Part shown: positions 1 to 9,407 of the stretch, one piece after another
Numbering within the stretch: the first letter of the stretch is position 1
Layout of the letters: the number at the start of each line of letters is the position of its first letter
NCBI RefSeq assembly: GCF_900637185.1
Contig: NZ_LR134352.1
Location: 5,508,001 to 5,572,000 of the forward strand
Direction of reading: 5' to 3'
Origin: Nocardia asteroides
GTDB lineage: Bacteria > Actinomycetota > Actinomycetes > Mycobacteriales > Mycobacteriaceae
DNA: 64,000 nt
Program-made: the position numbers and the translations under genes
Notes under the pieces: model-generated
The model's input: only the letters and a program-made list of their open reading frames with translations
Database searches by the model: none
What the model was told of the DNA's origin: nothing

Positions 1-167
1 CCCGCGGTCGCGGTCGCGGCCGCCGAGCCGAGCGGGCTGCGGTACACCAGGATGCCGACGGCCACCGCGACCAGCGTCGCCAGCGCCAGCGACTGCACGA
101 CCGCCGACACATGCAGATACGAATCGATGAGCAACTGCTCGCGCCGATTCACCACGAACGACCACAA
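1..167 (-). CDS. ABC transporter permease, osmoprotectant (OpuCB/ProW) type, N-terminal part only
   Basis: Only the first ~55 codons lie in the window; the rest continues past base 1. The reading frame gives an N-terminus with LWSFVVNRREQLLIDSYLH followed by a hydrophobic stretch (SALALATLVAVAVGILVY type) and YRSPLGSAA, which is the pattern I know from permeases of glycine betaine/choline/proline importers: a short amphipathic lead, then the first membrane helix. The start is uncertain: a TTG at 167 is used here, but a GGGGAGG Shine-Dalgarno-like run at about 183-189 would better suit a CTG at 176. It is the last gene of the minus-strand series after recX. The substrate is inferred from family resemblance of a short fragment. 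Confidence 0.6.
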   Translation of the reverse strand, partial: MWSFVVNRREQLLIDSYLHVSAVVQSLALATLVAVAVGILVYRSPLGSAAATATA

Positions 168-505
168 CGCGTCCAGGGTCCACCTCCCCGTAGCTCGGCG
201 GCCACACCAGGCCCTGTCCCCGGGGATGCCCACCCCGACCTCGGGTGAAACACCCCGTTCCCACACCCCCGCCGCACCAGGCGACGCATGAAACAACCTG
301 CGCGAAACCACGTTTCACCGGCGCTGACACATCCTACGCTTCGAGCATCCCGCGCGGACCCGTTCGCATACTCGGCCCCCGCGCCGGTGCCCGGTGCTTG
401 GTGCTCGGTGCTCGGTGCTCGGAGGGCTGGGTCGCCGAAAGCCGGTCACCTTGCCGCCGCCACACCTCCGCGAGCACGTTGGCCGGCAGACAGCAGGCGG
501 TGACG
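168..505. other. Intergenic region between recX and the ABC permease
   Basis: About 340 bases without a supportable gene. It should hold the end of the recX transcript and the promoter of the permease gene. I could not pick out a convincing promoter or hairpin. The only structure seen is a short tandem repeat at 393-420. Confidence 0.5.
393..420. repeat. Tandem 7-bp repeat, four units
   Basis: One GGTGCTT unit is followed by three exact GGTGCTC units in direct succession. It lies in non-coding sequence downstream of recX. Such a microsatellite could vary in copy number between strains; no function is implied. Confidence 0.7.
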
Positions 506-1735
506 TCAGCGATCGGCGTCGGCCAGTTCGGCTTTCACCACCGCGTAGGCGACCGACGGGCTGTAGCCGCGACGGGCGAGCAGATCGACCAGGCGGCGGG
601 TGGCCTTGGCGCGGTCGAGGTCGGCGGGCATCGCGCGGAGCTTGCGGCGGACCAGCTCGGCAGCGGCCTCCTCGTCACCGGGGACCGGGCGGCGCGGTGA
701 GCGCCGGTCGGGTTCTCCGCCCGGGTCCGGCTCGGGTTCGCCGGCTCGAGGGGCCAGGGCGGGCGCCTGGGTGAACCCGGCGTCGGCGAGTTCGGCCGTG
801 ACGACGGCGAAGGCGGTGGACTGGTCGTAGCCGCGACGAGCCAGCATGCCGACGAGGCGGCGAACGGCCTTGTCGCGGTCCAGGTCCCGGGACAGGGTCG
901 CCAGCTTGCGGCGGACGAGGTCGGTGGCGCGGGCGCGCTCGGCGTCGTCGGTGACGATCGCGAGCGCGTTCTCGGCGGCGTCGGGGGCGACGCCCTTCTC
1001 GCGGAGTTCGCGGTGCAGTGCCTTCTTGCCCCGGCCGGAGTAGGTGTGGCGCTCGTGCACCCACTGTTCGGCGAAGGAATCGTCGTCGACGAGGCCGACT
1101 TCGGCGAGGCGGTCGAGCGCGGCTGCGGTCACCTCGAGCCGGAAGCCCTTTTCCCCGAGGCGTTTCTCCAGCTCGGCCCGGCTGCGCGCGCGCACGGCCA
1201 GCAGATTCAGGCAGGCGTCCTTGGCCTGGTCGACGGTCGCCTTCGGACGGTCGCCCGGGGCGAGCCGGCGTGTGCCGGCCCGCCTGTCGGGCTCTCCCGG
1301 CTGGGATCCGGCCGCCACCGGATCCACCTGTCGCCCGTCGTCACCACCGACGCCGGTCGACAGGGAGTCTGTCGCGCGCCGGCCGGACTTGCGTCCGCGC
1401 CGGGCGCCACGGGGCCGTGCCCCGCTTCCCCACTCTTCATGATCGACCCCACTCCGCGCAGCGGAATCGTGTGGTTGATCATGATCGGCGAATCCGGTCG
1501 GGTGCGCGCGCTGCGGATCGCCCGCACCCGACCGAATTCCCCTGGCGTCCGGGCCGGCTCGGTGTTCCCGAGCCGGTCGGACGAGTTCGGTGTCCGCGTC
1601 GCCGCGGTCGGAGTCCCGCCGACCCGGTGCCTCCGGCGCCACCTCGATGCCGAGGCGGGCCAGCTGCCTGCGCATGTCCTCGACCGGATCCACCGCGTCG
1701 CGGGGCGCCCGGCCGCTGGAGGTCGGCGAGCCCAT
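506..1735 (-). CDS. recX: Regulatory protein RecX, enlarged (409 aa)
   Basis: RecX binds RecA filaments and restrains RecA activity. The gene starts three bases after the recA stop, so the two are co-transcribed. RecX proteins are normally 150-200 residues made of three three-helix repeats. Here residues ~172-215, 218-260 and 265-320 are those repeats, and a fourth segment at ~354-407 copies the third one: LVRRKLATLSRDLDRDKA and LVRRKLRAMPADLDRAKA, each followed by RRLVxxLARRGY and a closing AELADA. The first ~165 residues are polar, Arg/Asp/Gly-rich and probably disordered. The ATG at 1735 was kept because the frame is open and adjacent to recA; an internal start near residue 165 would give a core RecX plus the extra repeat. 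Confidence 0.9.
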   Translation of the reverse strand: MGSPTSSGRAPRDAVDPVEDMRRQLARLGIEVAPEAPGRRDSDRGDADTELVRPAREHRAGPDARGIRSGAGDPQRAHPTGFADHDQPHDSAARSGVDHEEWGSGARPRGARRGRKSGRRATDSLSTGVGGDDGRQVDPVAAGSQPGEPDRRAGTRRLAPGDRPKATVDQAKDACLNLLAVRARSRAELEKRLGEKGFRLEVTAAALDRLAEVGLVDDDSFAEQWVHERHTYSGRGKKALHRELREKGVAPDAAENALAIVTDDAERARATDLVRRKLATLSRDLDRDKAVRRLVGMLARRGYDQSTAFAVVTAELADAGFTQAPALAPRAGEPEPDPGGEPDRRSPRRPVPGDEEAAAELVRRKLRAMPADLDRAKATRRLVDLLARRGYSPSVAYAVVKAELADADR

Positions 1736-1738
1736 CGG

Positions 1739-2776
<1,038 letters not shown>

Positions 2777-2822
2777 GATGTTGGTCCCCTTCTCGAGGTG
2801 AGTATCTCTCTGGTTGGCGCCC

Positions 2823-2845
2823 ACAGTAGAGGCCGGCACCGACAA
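2823..2845 (-). promoter_or_regulatory. recA PafBC-responsive (RecA-NDp type) promoter
   Basis: On the minus strand the sequence reads TTGTCGGTG, eight bases, TACTGT. This fits every specified position of the consensus described for the LexA-independent mycobacterial DNA-damage promoter (tTGTCRgtg-N8-TAnnnT), now attributed to PafBC. The -10 hexamer ends 46 bases before the recA ATG, giving a leader of about 40 bases. Confidence 0.85.
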
Positions 2846-2864
2846 GTTCTGGCGACCAGATTAG

Positions 2865-2880
2865 ACGAACACCTGTTCGA
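2865..2880. promoter_or_regulatory. LexA (SOS) box upstream of recA
   Basis: The palindrome CGAAC-ACCT-GTTCG (2866-2879) matches the actinobacterial/Gram-positive SOS box CGAACRNRYGTTCG/TCGAAC-N4-GTTCGA in both arms and spacing. It lies ~20 bp upstream of the PafBC-type promoter. Confidence 0.9.
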
Positions 2881-2934
2881 GTCAAGCGACGCGCCCGGCA
2901 ACACGCGAGGACCGGCAATCCCGGCGCACACCGG

Positions 2935-3384
2935 CTACCGCTGCGGCAGCACCCAGTCGTCACCCTCGGCGCGCGAACCGAAGATCCGCCGCTCGGATTC
3001 GGCGATCCGGACGTCGTTGATGCTGGCCTCGCGCCGGGCCATCCGCCCGTCCGGGGCGAACTCCCACTGCTCGTTGCCGTAGCTGCGCCACCACTGCCCG
3101 GTCTCGTCGTGCCACTCGTACTGGAAGCGCACGGCGATGTGGTTGTCGTGGAACGCCCACAGGTCCTTGCGCAGGGCGTAGCCGTTCTCGGTGGACCATT
3201 TGCGGGTGAGGAACTCGACGATCGCGGCGTGGCCGGTGAAGAACTCGTCGCGATTGCGCCACACCGAGTCCTCGGTGTAGGCGGCGGCGACCCGCTCGGG
3301 ATCCCGGGTGTTCCAGGCGTTTTCGGCGGCGAGCACCTTGGCGCGCGCGGACTCGAGGTCGAAGGGTGGCAGTGGCGGTCGCAC
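2935..3384 (-). CDS. NTF2-like (DUF1348/SnoaL fold) protein
   Basis: 149 aa small cone-shaped alpha+beta barrel protein. The N-terminal helix [20 protein letters not shown] and the later strands [21 protein letters not shown] and [16 protein letters not shown] are typical of the DUF1348 group of the nuclear-transport-factor-2 superfamily. Members bind small molecules or act as minor enzymes; no substrate can be deduced. It is divergent from the CGNR regulator gene (3514), with 129 bases between the two starts, so the regulator may control it. Confidence 0.8.
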   Translation of the reverse strand: MRPPLPPFDLESARAKVLAAENAWNTRDPERVAAAYTEDSVWRNRDEFFTGHAAIVEFLTRKWSTENGYALRKDLWAFHDNHIAVRFQYEWHDETGQWWRSYGNEQWEFAPDGRMARREASINDVRIAESERRIFGSRAEGDDWVLPQR

Positions 3385-3484
3385 GATGGAACCTCTTCCC
3401 GGAATGTTAACTATCTATCTCGCGTTGACAGGTTAGACAGTAGAGCGACGGCACACCGCCGTCAACCGGTGAAGTCACCACAGT

Positions 3485-3507
3485 GGTTAGGAGTCGGGTT
3501 GATAACC
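3485..3507. promoter_or_regulatory. Inverted repeat in the divergent NTF2/CGNR promoter region
   Basis: GGTTA, 13 bases, TAACC, with a nested GGTT-GAT-AACC, ends seven bases before the CGNR-gene ATG. That gene has no ribosome site in front, so the transcript may be leaderless. The repeat could be an autoregulatory operator. Related GGTTAG and AACCTGTC words occur between 3425 and 3445. Confidence 0.25.
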
Positions 3508-3513
3508 TCAGGC

Positions 3514-4029
3514 ATGCGCGATCCCCGGCCGCACACCGGCGAACCACCGGCTCTGGACCTGCTCAACACCCGTTGGGCCGGCGCCACCCCCGGCGATCTG
3601 CTCACCGATCTCGACGGCCTGCGGCTGTGGCTGGAGCTGACCGGGCTCGCCGACCGCGTCCCCGCCGACGAACACACCCTCACCGCGCTGCACACCGCCC
3701 GCGACGCCGTGCACGCCGCGGTCACCGCCGCCGATCACGCCGCGCTGAACCGGGTGCTCGCGCACGGGCGCGTCCGCCGCGAACTCACCGACGAGGGCCC
3801 CCGCGACATCCCCGAGGTCGACGACCCGGCCTGGCTGCCCGGCTGGCTGGCCGCCGACGATCTGCTGCGCCTGATCGGCGAGGCCCCGCACCGGATCCGC
3901 CAGTGCGCGCACCCCGACTGCGTGCTGTTCTTCTACGACACCTCCAAGAACGGCACCCGCCGCTGGCATTCCATGGCCACCTGCGGCAATCGCGCCAAGG
4001 CCGCGCGCCACTACGCCAGGACCAGCTGA
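3514..4029 (+). CDS. CGNR zinc-finger / ABATE-domain transcriptional regulator
   Basis: 171 aa. The N-terminal half (ALDLLNTRWAGATPGDLLTD, then helices to about residue 110) matches the ABATE domain, thought to be a stress-linked ligand-binding module. The C-terminal ~45 residues are the CGNR zinc finger: RQCAHPDCVLFFYDTSKN then ATCGNRAKAARHY, with Cys pairs for zinc and the CGNR signature in the DNA-recognition helix. The ATG at 3514 was chosen because it directly precedes the conserved N-terminus; upstream in-frame sequence belongs to the promoter region. Probably regulates the divergent NTF2-like gene and/or itself. Confidence 0.85.
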   Translation: MRDPRPHTGEPPALDLLNTRWAGATPGDLLTDLDGLRLWLELTGLADRVPADEHTLTALHTARDAVHAAVTAADHAALNRVLAHGRVRRELTDEGPRDIPEVDDPAWLPGWLAADDLLRLIGEAPHRIRQCAHPDCVLFFYDTSKNGTRRWHSMATCGNRAKAARHYARTS

Positions 4030-4048
4030 CCGCGAATCCGTCCCGGCG

Positions 4049-5278
4049 TCAGAACAATTCGTCGAGCAGGCGGTAGTAGTCGAGCTTGGCGCGGTCGGGT
4101 GCGGTCAGGCCGTAGGCGGTGAAGAAGGCCGTCACCGCGGCGGGACCGAAATCCTCGGCCAGGTCGCGTTCGGCCAGGGCCAGGTCGCGGTAGCGATCCG
4201 CGGTGCCCAGCGCGCCCACGTCGAGGAGCACACCATTGTCGAGCACATTGCCCGGCGTGAAGTCGCCGTGCGCGACCACCGTGTCCTCGCGGTCCGGGCG
4301 CTCGGTCCGCAGGCGTTCGAGGATCGCGGCCGGGGTGAGATCGCGATGGTCGGGGTCGAAATCGGCGGCGTCGACGAGTTCCTCGACGACATTGCGCCGG
4401 GCCTGCGCGAGCGTCACGTCGAGCCTGCCGTCGAAGGGGCAGCCGGTGACGGGCAGCGCGTGCAGGGCCCGCAGCGTCTGGCCCATCCGCTCCCCGACCG
4501 CGGCGGCCTCGGCCGTGGTCCGCTCGGCGAGCGCCGCCGCGTCCGCGTCGGCCAGGACGAGCACGTCCTCGGCGAAGGCGGCCACCACGGGCACCGGAAT
4601 CGCGCTGCCGCGCAGCCAGTTCAGCCGGTCGTGTTCGGCCACGGCGCGCGGGCCGCGCTTGACGTAGTAGCGGCCCGCCCGCACGAGATTGCCGCCGCGG
4701 CCCGCGTGCGCGCCCGACCACGCGGGCGCGGGTCCGAGCAGGGCGGCGACCGCCGGGGGCAGCGGGAGCGCCAGTTCGTCGAGGTGTTCGAGGGCGGCCC
4801 GGGTCGACTCGATCAGCTCGGCGTCACCGTCGGCCACCCGCAACCGCATGGCCTCGTTGAGCAGTTCCTGCGCCTCTTCCGGACGATGCTGCTCGGCGAG
4901 CGACTTGCCCAGGTGGTGGGCGGCGAAGGAGACGAGTTCGGGGTCCAGCGCCCGGCTGGCGTCCAGGGCACGGCGGTACAGGATCTCGGCGGGCGCCGGC
5001 TCGCCCTGATAGCGGTAGACGTCGGCGAGATTGATCCAGACGGTGATCCGGCGGCGTTCGGTGTCGGCCAGTTCCAGCGCCTGGTCGAGGCGGTCCAGAG
5101 CCTCATCGTGGCGGCCTAGCAGCATCAGGGCGATGCCGAGGCGGCGCAGCCCGCCGAAGTCGCGCGGGTCGGCGACCGCGACCCGGGCGGCGAGCGATTC
5201 GGGGTCGACCGGGATCATCCGCAACCGCTCGTCGAACCGATACGGACGCGTGTCCGGGTTCTGCGCTGTCACAGCCAT
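4049..5278 (-). CDS. TPR domain fused to an aminoglycoside-phosphotransferase-like kinase
   Basis: 409 aa. Residues ~30-180 form tetratricopeptide-like helices (RRLGIALMLLGRHDEALDRL, AEILYRRALDASRALDPEL, SLAEQHRPEEAQELLNEAM). Residues ~200-405 form a kinase fold of the APH(3')/choline-kinase superfamily: YYVKRGPRAVAEHDRLNWL (nucleotide-lysine region and early helix), VVAHGDFTPGNVLDN (catalytic HGD...N) and LLDVGALGTADRYRDLALA (metal-binding Asp with the APH(3') GxADRYxD pattern). The kinase probably phosphorylates a small hydroxylated molecule; resistance to aminoglycosides is possible but unproven, and the fused TPR is unusual. Start at ATG 5278, seven bases after DUF3046; an alternative ATG at 5308 would overlap it. 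Confidence 0.8.
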   Translation of the reverse strand: MAVTAQNPDTRPYRFDERLRMIPVDPESLAARVAVADPRDFGGLRRLGIALMLLGRHDEALDRLDQALELADTERRRITVWINLADVYRYQGEPAPAEILYRRALDASRALDPELVSFAAHHLGKSLAEQHRPEEAQELLNEAMRLRVADGDAELIESTRAALEHLDELALPLPPAVAALLGPAPAWSGAHAGRGGNLVRAGRYYVKRGPRAVAEHDRLNWLRGSAIPVPVVAAFAEDVLVLADADAAALAERTTAEAAAVGERMGQTLRALHALPVTGCPFDGRLDVTLAQARRNVVEELVDAADFDPDHRDLTPAAILERLRTERPDREDTVVAHGDFTPGNVLDNGVLLDVGALGTADRYRDLALAERDLAEDFGPAAVTAFFTAYGLTAPDRAKLDYYRLLDELF

Positions 5279-5285
5279 GACCTGC

Positions 5286-5489
5286 TCACCATCGGTTTCG
5301 GGGGACATCGAAGTCGGCGCACAGGGCGCGCCACACGTCACGCGGGTCGGTGCCCGCCTCGATCGCGGCGGCGCCGGTCCGGCCCAGGGCCGGGATCACG
5401 TGATCGGCCAGCATGGCGTCGGCGCGCGCCACGCCGAACTCGGTGTGCATCAGCTCCTGGAATTCGGTCAACCGCACGCTGCCCAACAT
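5286..5489 (-). CDS. DUF3046 protein
   Basis: 67 aa small acidic protein (VRLTEFQELMHTEFGVARA ... DPRDVWRALCADFDVP), the whole length matching the DUF3046 family that sits near recA-recX in many actinobacteria (Rv2738c in M. tuberculosis). Function unknown. ATG at 5489; a GTG at 5477 would give the more typical short N-terminus. It is placed seven bases ahead of the TPR-kinase gene, so the two are likely co-transcribed. Confidence 0.85.
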   Translation of the reverse strand: MLGSVRLTEFQELMHTEFGVARADAMLADHVIPALGRTGAAAIEAGTDPRDVWRALCADFDVPRNRW

Positions 5490-5566
5490 ACTCGCGTTCG
5501 GCGACCCCCGGCAGGGCCGCCGGTCCCGCACAGGTGCGCCGCGGGCGACACGCCGTCGGCGGGGTG

Positions 5567-6718
5567 CTACCGCTTGGCCGCCTCGTGACAGACCTCGACC
5601 GGGTCCCCGACTTCGGCCAGCCCCGCCGCCGCCCGGCCCGCCGCCGCGGCGTAGGCGGGATCGTCGAGGACCTGCCGCACCGCGGCGCCGACCGCCTCCG
5701 CGGTGAGCGGGCGCACCAGCACCGAACTGCCCTGGCGGACGGCGCGATTGGCCAGCTCCCACTGGTCGCCGCCGCCGGGCACGGTCACCACCGGCACGCC
5801 CGCGGCCAGCGATTTGGCCAGCAGCCCGTGCCCGCCGCCGCCGACGACGACCGCGGCGTGGGTGAGCAGTTCGTCCTGGCGGCCCAGGCCCGCGGTGGCC
5901 CAGTCCGGCAGGTCGGCCGGTGGGGCGTCGAGCATCGAGACGGCCACGCGCACATCCTGTCCCGCCAGGCCGGCCAGCACCGTCTCGACCATGCCGGCCA
6001 CTCCGGTGTGCGCCGTCGAGGGGGCCACCATCACCAGGGGCGCGGCGCCGGGCGGGCGCGGCAGGATCGCGTCGGTCGGTTCCCACAGCAGCGGCCCGAC
6101 GACGTGGGTGTCGGCGGGCCAGTCCGGGCGCTCCACCTCGAGGGCGGGCAGGGTGGCCACCAGCCGGGCGGTGGGGCCGGGGTCGTCTGCGGGCAGGCCG
6201 ATGCTCTCGCGGGCCGCGCCGCGCTGCCGGTTGCCCGCGCGGACCGCGCGCGCGGTCATGGTGCGCAGCACGTTGTCGCGCATGCGACCGCGCACGCCCT
6301 CGCCGGGGGCGAGGCCGCTGCCGATGGGCGGCAACGCTTTCGACGGGAGGTACAGCGGATGCGGGGACAGTTCCACCCAGGGCAGCTCGAGACGTTCGGC
6401 GGCCATGCCGCCGCCCGCGGTGAGCACGTCGGAGACGATCAGATCCGGGAGCATCGCGCTCAGCTCCGGCAGGTTCTCGGTCGCGATGTGGGCGGCGCGT
6501 TCGTGGATGCGCGCGCCCGCGTCGGTGTCGTCGTCGGTGGGCCGTGGCGCGAGCCCTTTGAGTCTGCGCACACTGATTCCGGCGTCTCTGGCCGGATCCA
6601 GCCAGCGTGGACCGGTGAACAGCACCGGCTCGTCTCCCGCTTCCAGTAATCGCAGGCACAACGCGATCGCGGGAAACGCATGCCCCGGATCGGGCCCGGC
6701 CACCACAGCTACTCGCAT
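5567..6718 (-). CDS. GT1-family glycosyltransferase
   Basis: 383 aa. N-terminal Rossmann half begins MRVAVVAGPDPGHAFPAIAL, the usual acceptor-binding start of MGT/UGT-like transferases. The C-terminal donor-binding half contains VVVGGGGHGLLAKSLAAGVP and VPGGGDQWELANRAVRQGSS, equivalent to the signature HCGxxS/xxGDQ loops of nucleotide-sugar binding; the usual first His is replaced by a Gly-rich loop followed by His. Likely glycosylates a lipid or natural product in the cytoplasm. Position after DUF3046 parallels Rv2739c of M. tuberculosis. Acceptor and sugar are unknown. Confidence 0.85.
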   Translation of the reverse strand: MRVAVVAGPDPGHAFPAIALCLRLLEAGDEPVLFTGPRWLDPARDAGISVRRLKGLAPRPTDDDTDAGARIHERAAHIATENLPELSAMLPDLIVSDVLTAGGGMAAERLELPWVELSPHPLYLPSKALPPIGSGLAPGEGVRGRMRDNVLRTMTARAVRAGNRQRGAARESIGLPADDPGPTARLVATLPALEVERPDWPADTHVVGPLLWEPTDAILPRPPGAAPLVMVAPSTAHTGVAGMVETVLAGLAGQDVRVAVSMLDAPPADLPDWATAGLGRQDELLTHAAVVVGGGGHGLLAKSLAAGVPVVTVPGGGDQWELANRAVRQGSSVLVRPLTAEAVGAAVRQVLDDPAYAAAAGRAAAGLAEVGDPVEVCHEAAKR

Positions 6719-6784
6719 GCGGCCAGACTGCCATACCCCTCGGCACCGGGGGCCGCCCAGCCGAACCGCGGCGGCCCGCCGGGC

Positions 6785-7504
6785 TCAGCCCGCGAAGGTG
6801 AACAATTCGAAGCCCACCGCGTGCTCGGCGGGGAACCCGTCCTTGGGACCCGTTGCACGGGTGACGATCTCGTCGACCTGCTGTTCGACCGGCACATCGC
6901 TGAGCACCTGCAGGTAGCGCCGGTGCGCGGCGAGCGAGGCCCGCGCCTTGTCCAACTGCGCGCCGACGTCGACGGCGTGGGTCATCACCGGGCCGACGAC
7001 GGCCGCCCAGCGCACCGACCACGGTTCCAGATCGGCGATCTCGGGGAAGATCCATTCGTTGCCCGCGTCGGAGATGGCGTCCAGCGCCGAGCGGCCCACC
7101 GCGCGATGGTCGGCGCTGTTGACGAACCCGGGCGCCCAGGTGTCACCGAAGTTGAACAGCACCACCAGCTCCGGACGGTGCCTGCGCAGCGCGGCGGCCA
7201 GTTCCTGCCGCAGCGCCAACCCGCCTTCGATCCGGCCGTCGGGGTGGCCGAGGAACTCCACGGTGTGCACCCCGACCTCGCGCGCCCCGGCGATCTCCTC
7301 GACCTCCCGCAGCGGCCCCGCCACCGCGGGCGACATCCCCGCGATCCCGGCTTCGCCCCGGCTGACCAGCAGATAGCGGATGTCCTTGCCCTGCGCCGTC
7401 CACCGCGCCACGGCGGCGGCCGCACCGTATTCGATGTCGTCGGGATGCGCGACGATCACCAGGCCGCGCTGCCAGTCCTCGGGTACCTGATCCACCCGGC
7501 CCAT
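6785..7504 (-). CDS. PIG-L family zinc deacetylase
   Basis: 239 aa. The family's metal site is visible: VIVAHPDDIEYGA (His-Pro-Asp-Asp) near residue 18-30 and FVNSADHRAVG (His) around residue 130, with EFLGHPDGRI between. Members remove acetyl groups from N-acetylglucosamine-type substrates, as in mycothiol (MshB) or GPI-like lipids, or from natural products. It is not obviously MshB itself. Separate transcription unit or distal to the small membrane protein; the following gene is the glycosyltransferase, so both could act on the same glycan. Confidence 0.88.
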   Translation of the reverse strand: MGRVDQVPEDWQRGLVIVAHPDDIEYGAAAAVARWTAQGKDIRYLLVSRGEAGIAGMSPAVAGPLREVEEIAGAREVGVHTVEFLGHPDGRIEGGLALRQELAAALRRHRPELVVLFNFGDTWAPGFVNSADHRAVGRSALDAISDAGNEWIFPEIADLEPWSVRWAAVVGPVMTHAVDVGAQLDKARASLAAHRRYLQVLSDVPVEQQVDEIVTRATGPKDGFPAEHAVGFELFTFAG

Positions 7505-7520
7505 GCTAGGCGCAGCGGGG

Positions 7521-7697
7521 CTAGGGCTTGGTGAGCGTGGTCCGGTCGTTCGCCCCCGACACCGCCTTGAACAGCAGGTAGGCCCCGACGCCGAGCGCCG
7601 CGAGCACCAGGACCGGCAGCAGCGCCTTGATCAGCGCCCCGATGATCCAGAACGCGATCAGTCCGACCACGACGATGCCGATGACTTTCCAGACCAT
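7521..7697 (-). CDS. Small two-helix membrane protein
   Basis: 58 aa. ATG at 7697 is preceded by GAGGAGA, a strong ribosome site, six bases away. Almost the whole protein is hydrophobic: IGIVVVGLIAFWIIGALIK then LPVLVLAALGVGAYLLF, with a short polar tail. No known family recognised; similar small membrane proteins are common in actinobacteria. It ends 16 bases before the PIG-L gene and is divergent from the esterase gene. Confidence 0.7.
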   Translation of the reverse strand: MVWKVIGIVVVGLIAFWIIGALIKALLPVLVLAALGVGAYLLFKAVSGANDRTTLTKP

Positions 7698-7895
7698 GAT
7701 GTCTCCTCGTCCGTTCCACGACCGCCTCCGGCGATCCGACACCTTCGATGCTCCCACCCGGAATCCGATAAATCACCAGGTCAGCACCGATATCGGGGAC
7801 GATCTCAGGGTTCACCCCGAGACCTTCGGCCCGCAAACGACCGACAGCGATCAGGGCCGACGGCCATAATCGGGACTCGACCGCGAGGAGGACCC

Positions 7896-9383
7896 ATGGA
7901 ACCCATCGTCACGACCACCAGCGGCGCGGTGCGCGGCCGGACCGAGGCAGGCGTCACCCGGTTCCTCGGAGTGCCCTACGCCGCGGCGCCGGTCGGGGCG
8001 AAACGTTTCCAGCTGCCCGAGCCCGCCCCGGCCTGGGACGGCGTCCGCGAGGCCACCGACATGGGCGCGACCTGCGCGCAGTCGCCGTACCCCGCGCCGA
8101 TCCACGCCCTGATCGGCAGTGACGGCATCCCCGGCGACGACTACCTCAATGCCAACGTGTGGACCCCGGATCCGGCCGCGAGCGGCCTGCCGGTGCTGGT
8201 GTGGATCCACGGCGGCGCGTTCGTGCGCGGCTCCAACGCCCGCGCGATCTACGACGGCGCCGCCTTCGCCCGCGACGGTGTGGTGCTGGTGTCGATCAAC
8301 TACCGGCTCGGCATCTCCGGGTTCGCCGTCATCGACGGCGCGCCGCTCAATCGCGGCCTGCACGACCAGATCTTCGCGCTGCGGTGGGTGCGCGAGAACA
8401 TCGCGGCTTTCGGCGGCGATCCGGACAACGTGACCATCTTCGGGGAATCGGCGGGCGGGATGAGCGTGGCCGCGCTCATCGCCGCACCGCAGACCACCGG
8501 GCTGTTCCGGCGCGCGATCATGCAGAGCGGCAACGGCTCGGTCGCCGCCGACGCACGCGACGCCAGGAATGTCGCGGCCGCGGTGGCCGCCGAGCTCGGC
8601 ATCGAACCCACGGCCGCCGCGTTCGGCGAGCTCGGCCCCGACCAGCTGCGGACCGCGCAGAACGCGGTGGCGCTCGCGCTGATGACCGATCCCGACCCGC
8701 AGCGCTGGGGCCCGTCGGTGATCGCACAGGGACTGAGCATCATGAGCCTGTTCCCGGTGATCGACGACGACATCGTGCCCGGCGGCGCGGCCGCGGTGCT
8801 GGCCGCCCATCCCGAACGCGCGGTGCCGCTCATCGCGGGCACCACCGCCGACGAGTTCCGGTTCTTCACCGTGCCGACCGGCATCGCCGCCGCCGTCACC
8901 GCCGACACCCTGCCCTTCGTGCTCACCCGCTACGGCATCGATCCCGCGGTGGCGCAGACCTATTCGGCCGGGCGACCCGACGCGACCCCGGCGGAGATCT
9001 TCAACGCGATCCTCACCGACTGGTGCTTCCGCGCGGGCACCATGGACTTCGCCGAGGCCAACGCGGCGAGCGCGCCGACTCACGTCTACGAATTCGCCTG
9101 GCCCACCGGACTTCCCGGCCTGGGCGCCTGCCATGTGCTGGAGGTGCCGTTCGTCTTCGACGCGCTCGCCGGGGCGCATTCGCTGACCGGGCCGCATCCG
9201 CCACAGGCGCTGGCCGACGAGATCCACGCGGCCTGGGTAGCTTTCGCGACCGACGGCGAGCCGGGCTGGGCCGCCTTCGACAGCGCGGACAAGCGGGTCC
9301 GGATCTTCGACGTGCCGGAATCGTCGACGGTGGCGAATCCCCGTGGCGCCGAACTCGACGCGCTGCGCCAGACCATCGCCTGA
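7896..9383 (+). CDS. Type B carboxylesterase (alpha/beta hydrolase)
   Basis: 495 aa, normal for the PnbA/cholinesterase-like family. No signal peptide, so cytoplasmic. Oxyanion-hole motif WIHGGAF at residues 103-109, nucleophile Ser185 in FGESAGGMS, a Glu/Asp around the middle and a C-terminal histidine (CHVLEVPFVF, residues ~410) complete the expected triad. Substrate is broad (carboxylic esters). ATG at 7896 is preceded by GAGGAGGACCC. Convergent with pspM, only 24 bases between the stops. Confidence 0.9.
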   Translation: MEPIVTTTSGAVRGRTEAGVTRFLGVPYAAAPVGAKRFQLPEPAPAWDGVREATDMGATCAQSPYPAPIHALIGSDGIPGDDYLNANVWTPDPAASGLPVLVWIHGGAFVRGSNARAIYDGAAFARDGVVLVSINYRLGISGFAVIDGAPLNRGLHDQIFALRWVRENIAAFGGDPDNVTIFGESAGGMSVAALIAAPQTTGLFRRAIMQSGNGSVAADARDARNVAAAVAAELGIEPTAAAFGELGPDQLRTAQNAVALALMTDPDPQRWGPSVIAQGLSIMSLFPVIDDDIVPGGAAAVLAAHPERAVPLIAGTTADEFRFFTVPTGIAAAVTADTLPFVLTRYGIDPAVAQTYSAGRPDATPAEIFNAILTDWCFRAGTMDFAEANAASAPTHVYEFAWPTGLPGLGACHVLEVPFVFDALAGAHSLTGPHPPQALADEIHAAWVAFATDGEPGWAAFDSADKRVRIFDVPESSTVANPRGAELDALRQTIA

Positions 9384-9407
9384 CGCGCGCCGGCGGTGCG
9401 GCCGTGG

